Origin: Ruminococcus sp.
GTDB taxonomy: Bacteria; Bacillota; Clostridia; Oscillospirales; Ruminococcaceae
DNA: 64,000 nucleotides
Direction: 5' to 3'
Assembly: GCA_017460665.1 (NCBI GenBank)
Contig: JAFUAO010000041.1
Coordinates: forward strand, 62,001 to 126,000
Shown here piece after piece: positions 35,729-44,720 of the stretch. Made by a program: the position numbers and the translations under genes. The number at the start of each line of letters is the position of its first letter. The stretch's first letter is position 1. The notes beneath the pieces were generated by a model that saw nothing but the letters and a program-made list of their open reading frames with translations, had not been told where the DNA came from and did not search any database.

Positions 35729-37624
35729 ATGAGCCTACCAAAGAAGCTGCTTTCCGCAGCTTTGGCGTGTGCTATGGCTGGGATCACGATCTTTTCTGCA
35801 CCGGCTCCCTCTGCTGATGCAGGCTTTGCGCTGTCCGATAAGATCGTCGAATTCTATAATAGCATAAAAACTGCGGAAAGTAAAGTGTCAGCTTTAGTCA
35901 CTGACGAGGAGACCGCCGAGACCACCGAAGCCCCCTTCGATGTTTTCGGGATCTACAATGCCTATAACGGCATCGGTCCCTCTCAGTTCCCACCGGTGAC
36001 TTCTTCTTCCGCCGCTGTAACTTCCACATCGACTACTACTACCACGACCACCGCTGTCGAGGTCACGGCTCCGGCTGTGACAGAGCCCGTCACTACAGAG
36101 GCCCCGGCTACTGCCGCACCTGTGACGACCATTACGACGACGGCTGCCGTTACTACTGCTGAGATCACCACTACGGTGACTACAGCGACTACAGCTCCTC
36201 CCACTACCACCACTGAGGAGACCACGACTACCTCCACTACTACGGAGGAGACCACTACCACTCAGACCACCACGACTACGACCCAGCCCACTACCACTAC
36301 CACCGCCGGGCCGATACCCCCTACATACCTCAATACCAAGGGCGTTGACGTTTCAAAGTGGAACGCAACTATCGACTGGAAGAAGGTAAAGGCCGCCGGT
36401 ATCGACTTCGCCATTATCCAGGCCGGCTACGGCAACCTTACCTCTCAGAAGGATCCACGCTTCGATGAGAATGTTGTCAATGCTCAGGCCGCCGGTGTCG
36501 ATGTAGGCGTTTACTGGTACAGCTACGCCAGGAGCGTAGAGGGCGCCCTTCTTGAGGCTAAGGCCTGCTATGAGGTCGTTAAGGCCCATAAGTACACATA
36601 TCCGATCTACTTCGATATAGAAGAGCCTTATATCCAGTCCAATCTCTCGACTGCTACGGTCTCGGCTATGATCCAGACCTTCTGCAACTACCTTGAGGAC
36701 AGAGGCTATTTCGCCGGCGTCTACAGCTACGCTTCCATGCTCAGCACCAGAGTTTATGACAGCGTTCTTGAAAGGTACGCTGTTTGGGTAGCTCAGTACG
36801 GCTCCACAAAGCCTACTCTGAGCCGCACCTACGGTATGTGGCAGTATTCAGCCAACGGCTACGTTGACGGTATCTCCACGAAGGTAGATCTGAACTACGG
36901 ATATATCAACTACCCGGCTATCGTTTCACCGTCGACCTACAAGGGCCCGCTGGTGTATCCGGATAACCCGACAGTCACCATACCGCCTGTCACTACCACG
37001 ACCACCATGCCTTTGGGAGTCTATGTCGATAATACCTACGGCACTGAGGTCAACTGGGCCGCTGTCAAGGCTGACGGCGCAAGCTATGCGGTAGTTTCGG
37101 CCGGATCTGGAACTGACGGAGCGGACGAAAATTTTGCCGCCAATGTCAGCGGAGCTCATTCCGCCGGACTTGGTGTAGCAGCTCTCTGGCACGCAAGCTC
37201 CACTACGGTGGACGGCATAAAGGCAGAGGCTGCGGAATTTGAACAGGCGATCGCCGGTCAGAAGTTCGAGTATCCCATATGCCTTGACCTTTCTGACTCG
37301 GCCATAACAGATGCAGGTCTTTCAGCCTCTGGATATGAGGATCTGGTCAGCGCCTTCTGCTCATACTTTGAAGGCAAGAAGTACTTCATCTCAGTAAGGT
37401 GCAGCCTGAGCTTCATCAACAGCTCGCTGGATACCAGCCTCTTCGACAAGTATGATGTCTGGATAACCTCCTACAGCAATACTAAGCCGAACATCGGCAA
37501 GACCTACGGTATCTGGAACTTCAGCTCAGGTGCGATCAACGGCATTTCGGGCGATGTTGATAAGTTCTATGCTTACAAGAATTACCCGAGCATCATGTCC
37601 TACAACCACCTGAACGGTTTCTAA
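35729..37624 (+). CDS. Secreted double GH25 (lysozyme-fold) protein with Thr-rich linker
   Basis: 631 residues. Residues 1-32 are a signal peptide. About residues 91-200 are a Thr/Ser/Pro/Glu linker, probably extended and glycosylated. First GH25 domain (about 203-400): G-V-D-V-S-K-W-N with Asp207, and the catalytic pair Asp296/Glu298 in Y-F-D-I-E-E-P, so muramidase activity is likely. A short Thr-rich hinge follows. The second GH25-like domain (about 430-625) keeps Asp434 and Asp520 but has C-L-D-L-S-D where Glu would be (Ser522), so it is probably inactive. It could act on the producer's own wall or bind wall. AAAAAGGAG lies 11 bases before the ATG. Confidence 0.9.
   Translation: MSLPKKLLSAALACAMAGITIFSAPAPSADAGFALSDKIVEFYNSIKTAESKVSALVTDEETAETTEAPFDVFGIYNAYNGIGPSQFPPVTSSSAAVTSTSTTTTTTTAVEVTAPAVTEPVTTEAPATAAPVTTITTTAAVTTAEITTTVTTATTAPPTTTTEETTTTSTTTEETTTTQTTTTTTQPTTTTTAGPIPPTYLNTKGVDVSKWNATIDWKKVKAAGIDFAIIQAGYGNLTSQKDPRFDENVVNAQAAGVDVGVYWYSYARSVEGALLEAKACYEVVKAHKYTYPIYFDIEEPYIQSNLSTATVSAMIQTFCNYLEDRGYFAGVYSYASMLSTRVYDSVLERYAVWVAQYGSTKPTLSRTYGMWQYSANGYVDGISTKVDLNYGYINYPAIVSPSTYKGPLVYPDNPTVTIPPVTTTTTMPLGVYVDNTYGTEVNWAAVKADGASYAVVSAGSGTDGADENFAANVSGAHSAGLGVAALWHASSTTVDGIKAEAAEFEQAIAGQKFEYPICLDLSDSAITDAGLSASGYEDLVSAFCSYFEGKKYFISVRCSLSFINSSLDTSLFDKYDVWITSYSNTKPNIGKTYGIWNFSSGAINGISGDVDKFYAYKNYPSIMSYNHLNGF
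36010..36312 (+). repeat. Low-complexity ACC/ACT codon tract (Thr linker)
   Basis: Imperfect triplet and hexamer repeats such as ACTACCACG encode the threonine-rich linker of the GH25 protein. Likely to vary in length between strains by slippage. Confidence 0.85.
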
Positions 37625-37640
37625 GCTGAATATCGATATT

Positions 37641-37674
37641 ACGCATACTGTTCCGGCAGTATGCGTAGTTTTTT
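37641..37674 (+). terminator. Perfect terminator between GH25 gene and addB
   Basis: ACGCATACTG (37641-37650) pairs with CAGTATGCGT (37657-37666) over TTCCGG, followed by AGTTTTTT. The addB start codon lies only 13 bases beyond the T run. Confidence 0.9.
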
Positions 37675-37687
37675 ACAGGAGAAAAAT

Positions 37688-40600
37688 ATGTTAGAGTTCA
37701 TCACAGGCCCTTCCGGCAGCGGAAAGACCAGTCTAATGACAGAGCGGATCAGAGGATCCGCAGACAGCGGCCGGGAGCAGTGCATAATCGTCCCGGAGCA
37801 GTATTCCTATGAGTTCGACAAGAAGCTCTATAAGAGCATCGGCGCCGCCGGCTTCAACGAGCTCTTCTCGCTGAGCTTCACCAGCCTTGCACGAGAGCTC
37901 TTCCAGCACTACGGAAGAATGGGCAGAAAGGGCGAATACGCCGGAGAATACGCAAAAATGATCATGATCTATGAGGCCGTCAGCGCTGTTCAGGGCAGGC
38001 CCGAGGCTCTGAGCTTCTTCCGCAGGCAGAGCTCCCAGAGCGGCTTTGCGGACGAGGTGCTGGGCTTGATCAGCGATATGAAGCGCTCCGGGATCCGCCC
38101 CGAGGAGCTGAGGGAGCATTCGGCTGCTCTTGACGCAAAGCTCATGGACAAGACCCTGGACGTCGCTTCGATCTATTCCGAGTACGAGCGGCTCATGGCT
38201 GAGTACGGCTTCAAGGACAACCTTGAGAGCGTTCGTGAGGCCGCCGGGATAGCTGCTGCAAATGGCTATTTCAAGGGGAAAACTGTCTTTCTGGACGAGT
38301 TCGAGAGCTTCACCGGCGACCAGATCGACATGATAAAGGTAATGATCTCATCAGCGGACGACGTGGTGATGACGCTCCGGACAGACGACGTTTCTGCCGG
38401 GAAATACACCCTTTTCGAGACCGTCAACAAGACCTTCGCCCAGATCTGTCAGATCGCACGGGAGCTCCACAAGGAGATCAGGATCACTCCGCTGAAGGGC
38501 AGCTACCGCTTCGCCACGCCGGATCTTGCCTATCTCAGCGAGCACGTCATGCGGAACTTCCACTACACCCCCGCCCAGACACCGGCTCCGGAGCGGATCA
38601 GGATCTTCGAGGCACGGGATATGTACAGCGAGGCGGAGTTCGTCTGCGCCACCATGCGCCAGCTCATCTTCGCCGACAAGAGCCTGCGCTACCGTGATAT
38701 GGCCGTGATCTCCAACGACATGGGACAGTACGCCGAGGTGCTAAAGGCCGCCTTCGCCCGGTACGACATACCCTTCTTCCTGAGCATGGAAAAGCCTGTG
38801 GGCCACACCTCGGTGATGACCTATTTCACGTCACTTCTCGACCTTCTGACTGCCAGGAAGCTCCGGTCGGAGCAGGTCTTCCGAATGATAAAATGCGGCA
38901 TTTCGGGAGTCTCTCCCGAGGACTCTTCTCTGCTGGAGAACTACTGCTACAAGTGGGGCGTTGACGGGGATATGTGGGACGAGCCCTTTGCCGCTCCCGA
39001 CCCGGCCCTTAGCCGGATAGAGGCCCTGAGAAAGACCGTGGCCGAGCCTGTTGCGGCCCTTAAAAAGAAGCTGAGCCGGAAGAGCTCCGCCCAGAAGATC
39101 TGCGCTCTGCTCTACGAGCATTTGACCAAGTGCCAGACCGAGACCGAGGTGGCCAAGATCATCGACGGGCTGATCCGCCGGGAGCGTGATACCGAGGCCG
39201 CCGAGCTGAAAAGGCTCTGGGGCTGCCTTATGGAGATCCTTGACAGCGTTGCGGAGACCCTCGGCGAGAAGGAGGTCTCATTCAGCGAGATCGCCAAGAT
39301 GATGAAGTCCATGATCGGCAGGCTGAAATACTCCGAGCCGCCCCAGACCTTAGACGGCGTGTCGGCTGCTTCGGCAAGGACCGCACGTCTGAGCTCCCCG
39401 AGGGTGGTCTTCGTCATGGGCTGCACCGACGGCAGCTTCCCCAACCAGGTCAGCCTCCACGGGCTGTTCTCCGAGGGCGACAAGCAGAAGCTGGCAAAGC
39501 AGGGCATCAAGATCGCACGGCCACTTTCCGACCTTATCGCTGCGGAGAGACTTATCGTGTACAAGTCCCTGTCGGCGGCCTCTGAGAGGCTGTATATGAC
39601 CTATCCGCTGTCAGATCTGGGCGGACAGGCCTGCTACCCGTCTCCGGTGATCGACCAGACCATAGCTATGTTCGGCAGGGAGGATATACGCCTGACCGAG
39701 GACAGGCTCACTCCCGACTACTACGCCGTGACCCTGCGCTCTGCCTACTACCACTATATCCGTGAGATGAGGAGCGCTACGGCTGAGATCGCCTCGATAA
39801 AGGAGGTCCTGACCGAGGATCCGGAGTACAGGAGCCGGATCGAAGGGGCTCTCCGTAGCTCACGCCACAGCCACAGCTACAAGATCGACAAGGAGGTCAT
39901 GGCGAAGCTGAAGGACACAGATCCTCTCCAGATCTCGCCGTCGGCCCTTGACAGCTACAATAGCTGTCCGTTCAGCTATTTTTGCAGCTCATGCCTGAGG
40001 CTGAAGGTCTGCGAGGAGGTGGACCTTGACGCAAGGATCGCCGGAGATATGGCCCACGAGTGCTTCTGCGGGATCCTCAGCTCAAGGACCAAGGAGGAGT
40101 TCCTTTCCATGAGCTTCGACCAGATCCGCAGCGAGGTCATGGAGCGTGCCTGCGGCTACCGTGACAGGGAGCTGGCCGGCGAATTCGGCAAGACCCCACG
40201 CTTCCCGCTGATCTTCGACAAGGTGACGGAGCGCCTCTCCGAGGTCTTCGTCCATACCCAGCATTCACTTATGGCCAGCAGCTTCGCTCCGGCCGACTTT
40301 GAGCTGGACCTGAGAAAGACCCACCCCGTAGAGATACAGCTCGGAGAGGGAAGGCGGCTCAGCTTCGGCGGTATCATCGACCGTGTGGATACCTGCGAGG
40401 CCGGCGGCAAAAAATATATCAGGATCATCGACTATAAGAGCAGCCGGCGCTCGATAGATGCGAAAACTCTTGCAGGGGGCATAAACCTGCAAATGCTGAT
40501 CTACCTCTTCGCTGCCACCGACAAGGGCGGCCTGTACGAGGGCTATGAGCCGGCAGGAGTGCTGTACTCGCCGATCGCCTACTCCGAGGTGAAGGCTGAG

Positions 40601-41023
40601 GCGGCAAAGGATCCCAACGTCAGCAGAGGCGACTCCGAGCTAAAGGCCTCCGGTCTGGTGCTGTCAGACGAGGAGGTAGTGGAGCTCATGGAGCACGGCG
40701 GCAGGGGCAGGTTCGTCCCCGTGAAGCTGACCGGGAAAAATGTGCCGGATCAGTATTCCTCAGTGATCTCCGCAGAGGGCCTTGGAAGGCTGAAGGACTT
40801 CGTCTACCGGGAGCTCAGCGGCATGGCTGAGGCTCTTCTCGACGGGCAGGTGCCGGCTTCTCCGCTGAAAAAGCAGAACGGCACGCCATGTGTATTCTGC
40901 GACCACGGGGATATTTGCGGAGTTTCCGATCCGGAGGAGCCTCGTCTGCCGGACGAGGGGAGGCTCCAGGAGGCGGCTGAGATCCTCAAAATGAACGATT
41001 ATAAGCGAAAGGAGGGGGACTGA
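37688..41023 (+). CDS. addB: ATP-dependent helicase/nuclease subunit B
   Basis: About 1111 residues. Walker A G-P-S-G-S-G-K-T is at the N-terminus. The C-terminal nuclease domain has I-D-R-V-D and D-Y-K-S-S. Four cysteines place an iron-sulfur cluster: one in S-C-P-F-S-Y-F-C and three in C-V-F-C-x5-C near the end, as in Bacillus AddB. With AddA it unwinds and trims double-strand breaks to Chi for RecA repair. ATG 37688 is chosen because ACAGGAG precedes it; nine upstream codons lie over the terminator. AddA follows after one base. Confidence 0.96.
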   Translation: MLEFITGPSGSGKTSLMTERIRGSADSGREQCIIVPEQYSYEFDKKLYKSIGAAGFNELFSLSFTSLARELFQHYGRMGRKGEYAGEYAKMIMIYEAVSAVQGRPEALSFFRRQSSQSGFADEVLGLISDMKRSGIRPEELREHSAALDAKLMDKTLDVASIYSEYERLMAEYGFKDNLESVREAAGIAAANGYFKGKTVFLDEFESFTGDQIDMIKVMISSADDVVMTLRTDDVSAGKYTLFETVNKTFAQICQIARELHKEIRITPLKGSYRFATPDLAYLSEHVMRNFHYTPAQTPAPERIRIFEARDMYSEAEFVCATMRQLIFADKSLRYRDMAVISNDMGQYAEVLKAAFARYDIPFFLSMEKPVGHTSVMTYFTSLLDLLTARKLRSEQVFRMIKCGISGVSPEDSSLLENYCYKWGVDGDMWDEPFAAPDPALSRIEALRKTVAEPVAALKKKLSRKSSAQKICALLYEHLTKCQTETEVAKIIDGLIRRERDTEAAELKRLWGCLMEILDSVAETLGEKEVSFSEIAKMMKSMIGRLKYSEPPQTLDGVSAASARTARLSSPRVVFVMGCTDGSFPNQVSLHGLFSEGDKQKLAKQGIKIARPLSDLIAAERLIVYKSLSAASERLYMTYPLSDLGGQACYPSPVIDQTIAMFGREDIRLTEDRLTPDYYAVTLRSAYYHYIREMRSATAEIASIKEVLTEDPEYRSRIEGALRSSRHSHSYKIDKEVMAKLKDTDPLQISPSALDSYNSCPFSYFCSSCLRLKVCEEVDLDARIAGDMAHECFCGILSSRTKEEFLSMSFDQIRSEVMERACGYRDRELAGEFGKTPRFPLIFDKVTERLSEVFVHTQHSLMASSFAPADFELDLRKTHPVEIQLGEGRRLSFGGIIDRVDTCEAGGKKYIRIIDYKSSRRSIDAKTLAGGINLQMLIYLFAATDKGGLYEGYEPAGVLYSPIAYSEVKAEAAKDPNVSRGDSELKASGLVLSDEEVVELMEHGGRGRFVPVKLTGKNVPDQYSSVISAEGLGRLKDFVYRELSGMAEALLDGQVPASPLKKQNGTPCVFCDHGDICGVSDPEEPRLPDEGRLQEAAEILKMNDYKRKEGD

Positions 41024-41024
41024 T

Positions 41025-44000
41025 ATGAACTGGACCAAACAGCAGGAGCAGGCAATCGAGGCCCGTGGCTGCTCAGTGATCGTTTCGGCGGCGGCCGGGA
41101 GCGGAAAAACTGCCGTTCTAACGGAGCGCCTTGTGCAGCTCCTTGCGGATCCTGAGTCCGGGATCAGCGCCGACAGGATCGTCGTCGTGACCTTTACCAA
41201 CGACGCTGCGGCAGAGATGAAGAGCCGCCTTGACCAGAGGCTCAGGGAGCTGATCAACACCGATCCCTCCAACCAGCACCTCCTAAAGCAGCAGGTCCTT
41301 CTGCAAAGCGCAAGGATCTCCACCATCAACGCCTTCTGCTTCGACCTCCTCAGGGACAACATCTCAGATCAGGGCATAACTTCGGGATTTGGGGTCCTTG
41401 ACGACACCGACAGCAAGGTGCTCCGCTCACGGGCCATGGACGACTTCTTCCAATGGTACACTGAGAACGACTACGAGACCCTGTCCCGGCTCTACGACCA
41501 TTTCTGCTCAAAGAGCGAGGCAGGCCTGATCGACGTGATCCAGAGTGCGGACAGCTTCCTCGGATCCGTGGCGGTCCCCGAAAAATGGCTGGATAAGATC
41601 TGTCAGGAGTACGAAAAGCCCTTCCGGGAGTCGGTCTACTACAAGAGGCTGATCCAGTCTGTGACCGGGATCCTAAAGGAGGCGCAGCGCCTTGCGGAGG
41701 CGGATCTTGACACTGTCTCTCACCTCTTTGACCAGATCCGTGAGGGGCGTCCCAGCGGCAAGCTCTACGACAAGGTCCTTGACGACCGTGAGAGGGTGCT
41801 GGGCGCCTTAGGCGTGCTGGAGGAGGGCGAGCTCCTCTCTGACGAGCAGGCGGCGGAGCTGGACAAGCTGATCGGACTGACCTCCCTTGGCAAGGAGGAA
41901 TACGATCAGGGCAGGTACGAGCTGTTCAAGGCTCGCCGGAAGGAGCTCAAGGAGCTGCTGACAAAGGCCAAGGAGAACCTGCTCTCCGCAGAGAACGACT
42001 ACCTTGTCTCCCGTGAGGTCACCGGGCTTTTGGTGAAGGCCGTCAGGAAGTATCGGGAGCTGATCTGGGAGCGCAAGTGCCGGAAGAACGCTCTTTCCTT
42101 CGACGACGGCGAGCGCCTTGTGCTGGAGCTCCTGTCCCGTCAGGAGGGCGATCAGATCCTACAGTCCGAGACAGCTCAGCGGATCGCCCAGTCCTGCGAT
42201 ATGATCATGATCGACGAGTATCAGGACTCCAACAACAAGCAGGACCTGATCTTCAAGCTCATGTCCAGGAACTACAAGCTCTCAGAGACCGGCCAGCCCA
42301 TGTATGGCGACAATGTGTTCCTGGTGGGCGATGTGAAGCAGTGCATCTACCGCTTCAGACTGGCAAATCCGGGGAATTTCATCGAGACCATGAAGAGCTC
42401 CGTCCCCTATGATGAGGAGGGCGACTACCCTAACCGCTCGATCGTGCTGAACCAGAATTTCCGCAGCTCTCCGGAGGTGATCGACTTCGTCAACTACGTT
42501 TTCTCGAACGTTATGTCCGAGGAGGTGGGCGAGATCGCCTATACCGATCAGGAGAAGCTCTACTTCGGCGCAGAGCCATATTTTCCACCGGATAAGAGCC
42601 GACTGACACATTTCAGCTTCATCATCGACGACCCCGGCAGCGAGGAGAAGATCCCGGCCGGCACCGAGGCCAGAGCCGTTGCTCAGCAGATCGCTCAGAT
42701 GATCCGCAGCGGCGCCGAGGTGATCGACAAGAAGGGCGGGCGCCGTCCGTGCAGGCCCTCGGATTTCTGCGTGCTGGTGCGGAAGAACGAACAGTCTAGG
42801 ATGTACGCCGAGGCGCTTTTGGCGGAGGGCGTGGCGGCTGAGGGCAGCGAGGAGAAGGGCTACCTGAAGTCCCGTGAGATCACGGTGCTCATCGACCTGC
42901 TGAGAGTCATCAGCAACCCGTTACAGGACGTGCCGCTGGCGGCTGTCATGACCTCGCCGATGTTCATGTTCACTATCGGAGATCTGGCGCTGCTGCGCTC
43001 CCTTGACAGGAGGAGCTCTCTGTACAGCGTAGTGACCATGGCGGCAAAGGGGGAGCTCAGCGGCCTCAGCGACAGCTTCCTCCCGGGGAAGTGCCGGGCC
43101 CTCCTCGCCCAGATCGACCGCTTCCGGCTGGACTCGGTCACCATGACGATCGGGGAGCTCATACGCTCGATCTACGATGCAACGGACTTCATCTCGGTCA
43201 TGCAGCTCTCCGGCAACGGCGAGAAAAAGCGTGCCAACCTTCGTGCTCTGATCCAGTACGCCCGGAGCTTTGAGGAGTCGACGGCCTTTGAGGGCTCCGG
43301 CGGTCTCAGCAGCTTCCTGCGGCACATCGACCGGATCATGAAGACCGGCGACTACGCTCAGGGCAAGATCGCACAGGCCTCCGGGGACTACGTTTCCGTC
43401 CAGACCCTCCACGGGTCGAAGGGCCTTGAGTACCCATTCGTGTTCATTGCGGAGTGTACCACCGGCTTCAAGTACGACTCCAACGCCATAATGTGCTCCG
43501 ACGACGGACGGGTGGGCTACACCCTCTACGACAAGAAGACCGTCCAGAAATTCCACACCTTCCAGCAGCTCATGCTGATCGAGGAGAGGAAAAATTCCTC
43601 CCGCAGCGAGGAGATGAGGCTGCTCTATGTTGGTCTAACAAGGGCAAGGCAGCAGCTCTTCATAAGCGTCAAATGCGGCGAGCCGGAGCGCAAAAGGCTC
43701 TCGTCGATCATTCGTGAGTGCCGGATAAACGGCGACGACCCGAGGGATACCGTCAGAAGGGCAGACTGCTTCTCAGACTGGCTGTGGAGCTGCCTGATCC
43801 TGCACAGCGAGTTCCCGGCGATCGCCGAGGCTCTGGGTGTTGACGGGGGAGAATTCGGCTATCCTGAGCCAAAGGAGAGCAGAGAGCTCTTCACCTGGCA
43901 GACCCTCTATCCGGAGGAGACCTCTGCCGTGGAGGAGGCTTCCGACATCCCCGAGGCTCTTCCCGACGAGAAGATCACACAGCGGCTCAGAGAGATCATA

Positions 44001-44651
44001 GCTGCGCCCTACGACAAGGAGCTCTCAGAGACTCCTGCCCGGCTCAGCGTCACACAGCTCTCACACCGCCGCTCAAAGCAGACCCCCTTCGACCTTCGGC
44101 TGGAGCGTCCACGCTTCATCACAGGCTCTCAGAAGCTGACAGGCTCTGAGCGTGGAACGGCGATCCACACGTTTTTCCAGTACTGCGACTTCCCTGCGGC
44201 AATGGCCGACCCCGGTGCCGAGATCGAGCGTATCGGCGAGCTGGGCTATCTGTCGGGGCCGGAGGAGGAGTCCATCGACCGTGACAAGGTCTCGGCCTTT
44301 TTCAGGAGCGGCCTCTATGGGAGGATCTCCAGTGCCAAGAGAGTTTGGCGTGAGAAGAAATTCATGGCGGCGGTGGCGGAGCTGCCGATCGAGGATCCCT
44401 CCCTTGACAAGCTGCGCCGCTCAGACGGCATGATCAAGGGCATCATCGACCTGATGTTCGAGGAGGAGGACGGGATCTTCATCGTTGACTACAAGTCCGA
44501 CCGCGGCGTTTCCGAGGAGAAGCTCCGTGAGCGCTACACCATGCAGCTCCGGCTGTACAAGGCGGCAGTGGAGCTCACTACCGGCAAAAAAGTCATCGGC
44601 GCAAGTCTCTACTCCTTTGAGCTGGAGAAGGAGATCCCGGTCAAGATATGA
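41025..44651 (+). CDS. addA: ATP-dependent helicase/nuclease subunit A
   Basis: 1208 residues. UvrD-type helicase: Walker A A-A-A-G-S-G-K-T, Walker B M-I-D-E-Y-Q-D-S-N, motif V-Q-T-L-H-G-S-K-G-L-E-Y and L-Y-V-G-L-T-R-A. The RecB-family nuclease at the C-terminus shows G-I-I-D-L-M-F and V-D-Y-K-S-D-R. Partner of AddB in break repair; the AAGGAGGGGG site lies inside the addB end. A strong terminator follows directly. Confidence 0.97.
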   Translation: MNWTKQQEQAIEARGCSVIVSAAAGSGKTAVLTERLVQLLADPESGISADRIVVVTFTNDAAAEMKSRLDQRLRELINTDPSNQHLLKQQVLLQSARISTINAFCFDLLRDNISDQGITSGFGVLDDTDSKVLRSRAMDDFFQWYTENDYETLSRLYDHFCSKSEAGLIDVIQSADSFLGSVAVPEKWLDKICQEYEKPFRESVYYKRLIQSVTGILKEAQRLAEADLDTVSHLFDQIREGRPSGKLYDKVLDDRERVLGALGVLEEGELLSDEQAAELDKLIGLTSLGKEEYDQGRYELFKARRKELKELLTKAKENLLSAENDYLVSREVTGLLVKAVRKYRELIWERKCRKNALSFDDGERLVLELLSRQEGDQILQSETAQRIAQSCDMIMIDEYQDSNNKQDLIFKLMSRNYKLSETGQPMYGDNVFLVGDVKQCIYRFRLANPGNFIETMKSSVPYDEEGDYPNRSIVLNQNFRSSPEVIDFVNYVFSNVMSEEVGEIAYTDQEKLYFGAEPYFPPDKSRLTHFSFIIDDPGSEEKIPAGTEARAVAQQIAQMIRSGAEVIDKKGGRRPCRPSDFCVLVRKNEQSRMYAEALLAEGVAAEGSEEKGYLKSREITVLIDLLRVISNPLQDVPLAAVMTSPMFMFTIGDLALLRSLDRRSSLYSVVTMAAKGELSGLSDSFLPGKCRALLAQIDRFRLDSVTMTIGELIRSIYDATDFISVMQLSGNGEKKRANLRALIQYARSFEESTAFEGSGGLSSFLRHIDRIMKTGDYAQGKIAQASGDYVSVQTLHGSKGLEYPFVFIAECTTGFKYDSNAIMCSDDGRVGYTLYDKKTVQKFHTFQQLMLIEERKNSSRSEEMRLLYVGLTRARQQLFISVKCGEPERKRLSSIIRECRINGDDPRDTVRRADCFSDWLWSCLILHSEFPAIAEALGVDGGEFGYPEPKESRELFTWQTLYPEETSAVEEASDIPEALPDEKITQRLREIIAAPYDKELSETPARLSVTQLSHRRSKQTPFDLRLERPRFITGSQKLTGSERGTAIHTFFQYCDFPAAMADPGAEIERIGELGYLSGPEEESIDRDKVSAFFRSGLYGRISSAKRVWREKKFMAAVAELPIEDPSLDKLRRSDGMIKGIIDLMFEEEDGIFIVDYKSDRGVSEEKLRERYTMQLRLYKAAVELTTGKKVIGASLYSFELEKEIPVKI

Positions 44652-44687
44652 AAAAAGGCACTGTTCGATGTGAACAGTGCCTTTTTG
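44652..44687. terminator. Bidirectional terminator after addA
   Basis: AAAAAGGCACTGTTC (44652-44666) pairs perfectly with 44672-44686 over a 5-base loop. A and T flanks serve both addA and the convergent htrA gene. Confidence 0.92.
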
Positions 44688-44720
44688 TGAGGTATAGAGC
44701 CGATCCCTGATAGGATCCGG

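Noticed and set aside
36010..36312. Possible CRISPR-like or satellite array
   Set aside because: Repeats are codon triplets in frame inside the Thr-rich linker of the GH25 protein, with no spacer structure.
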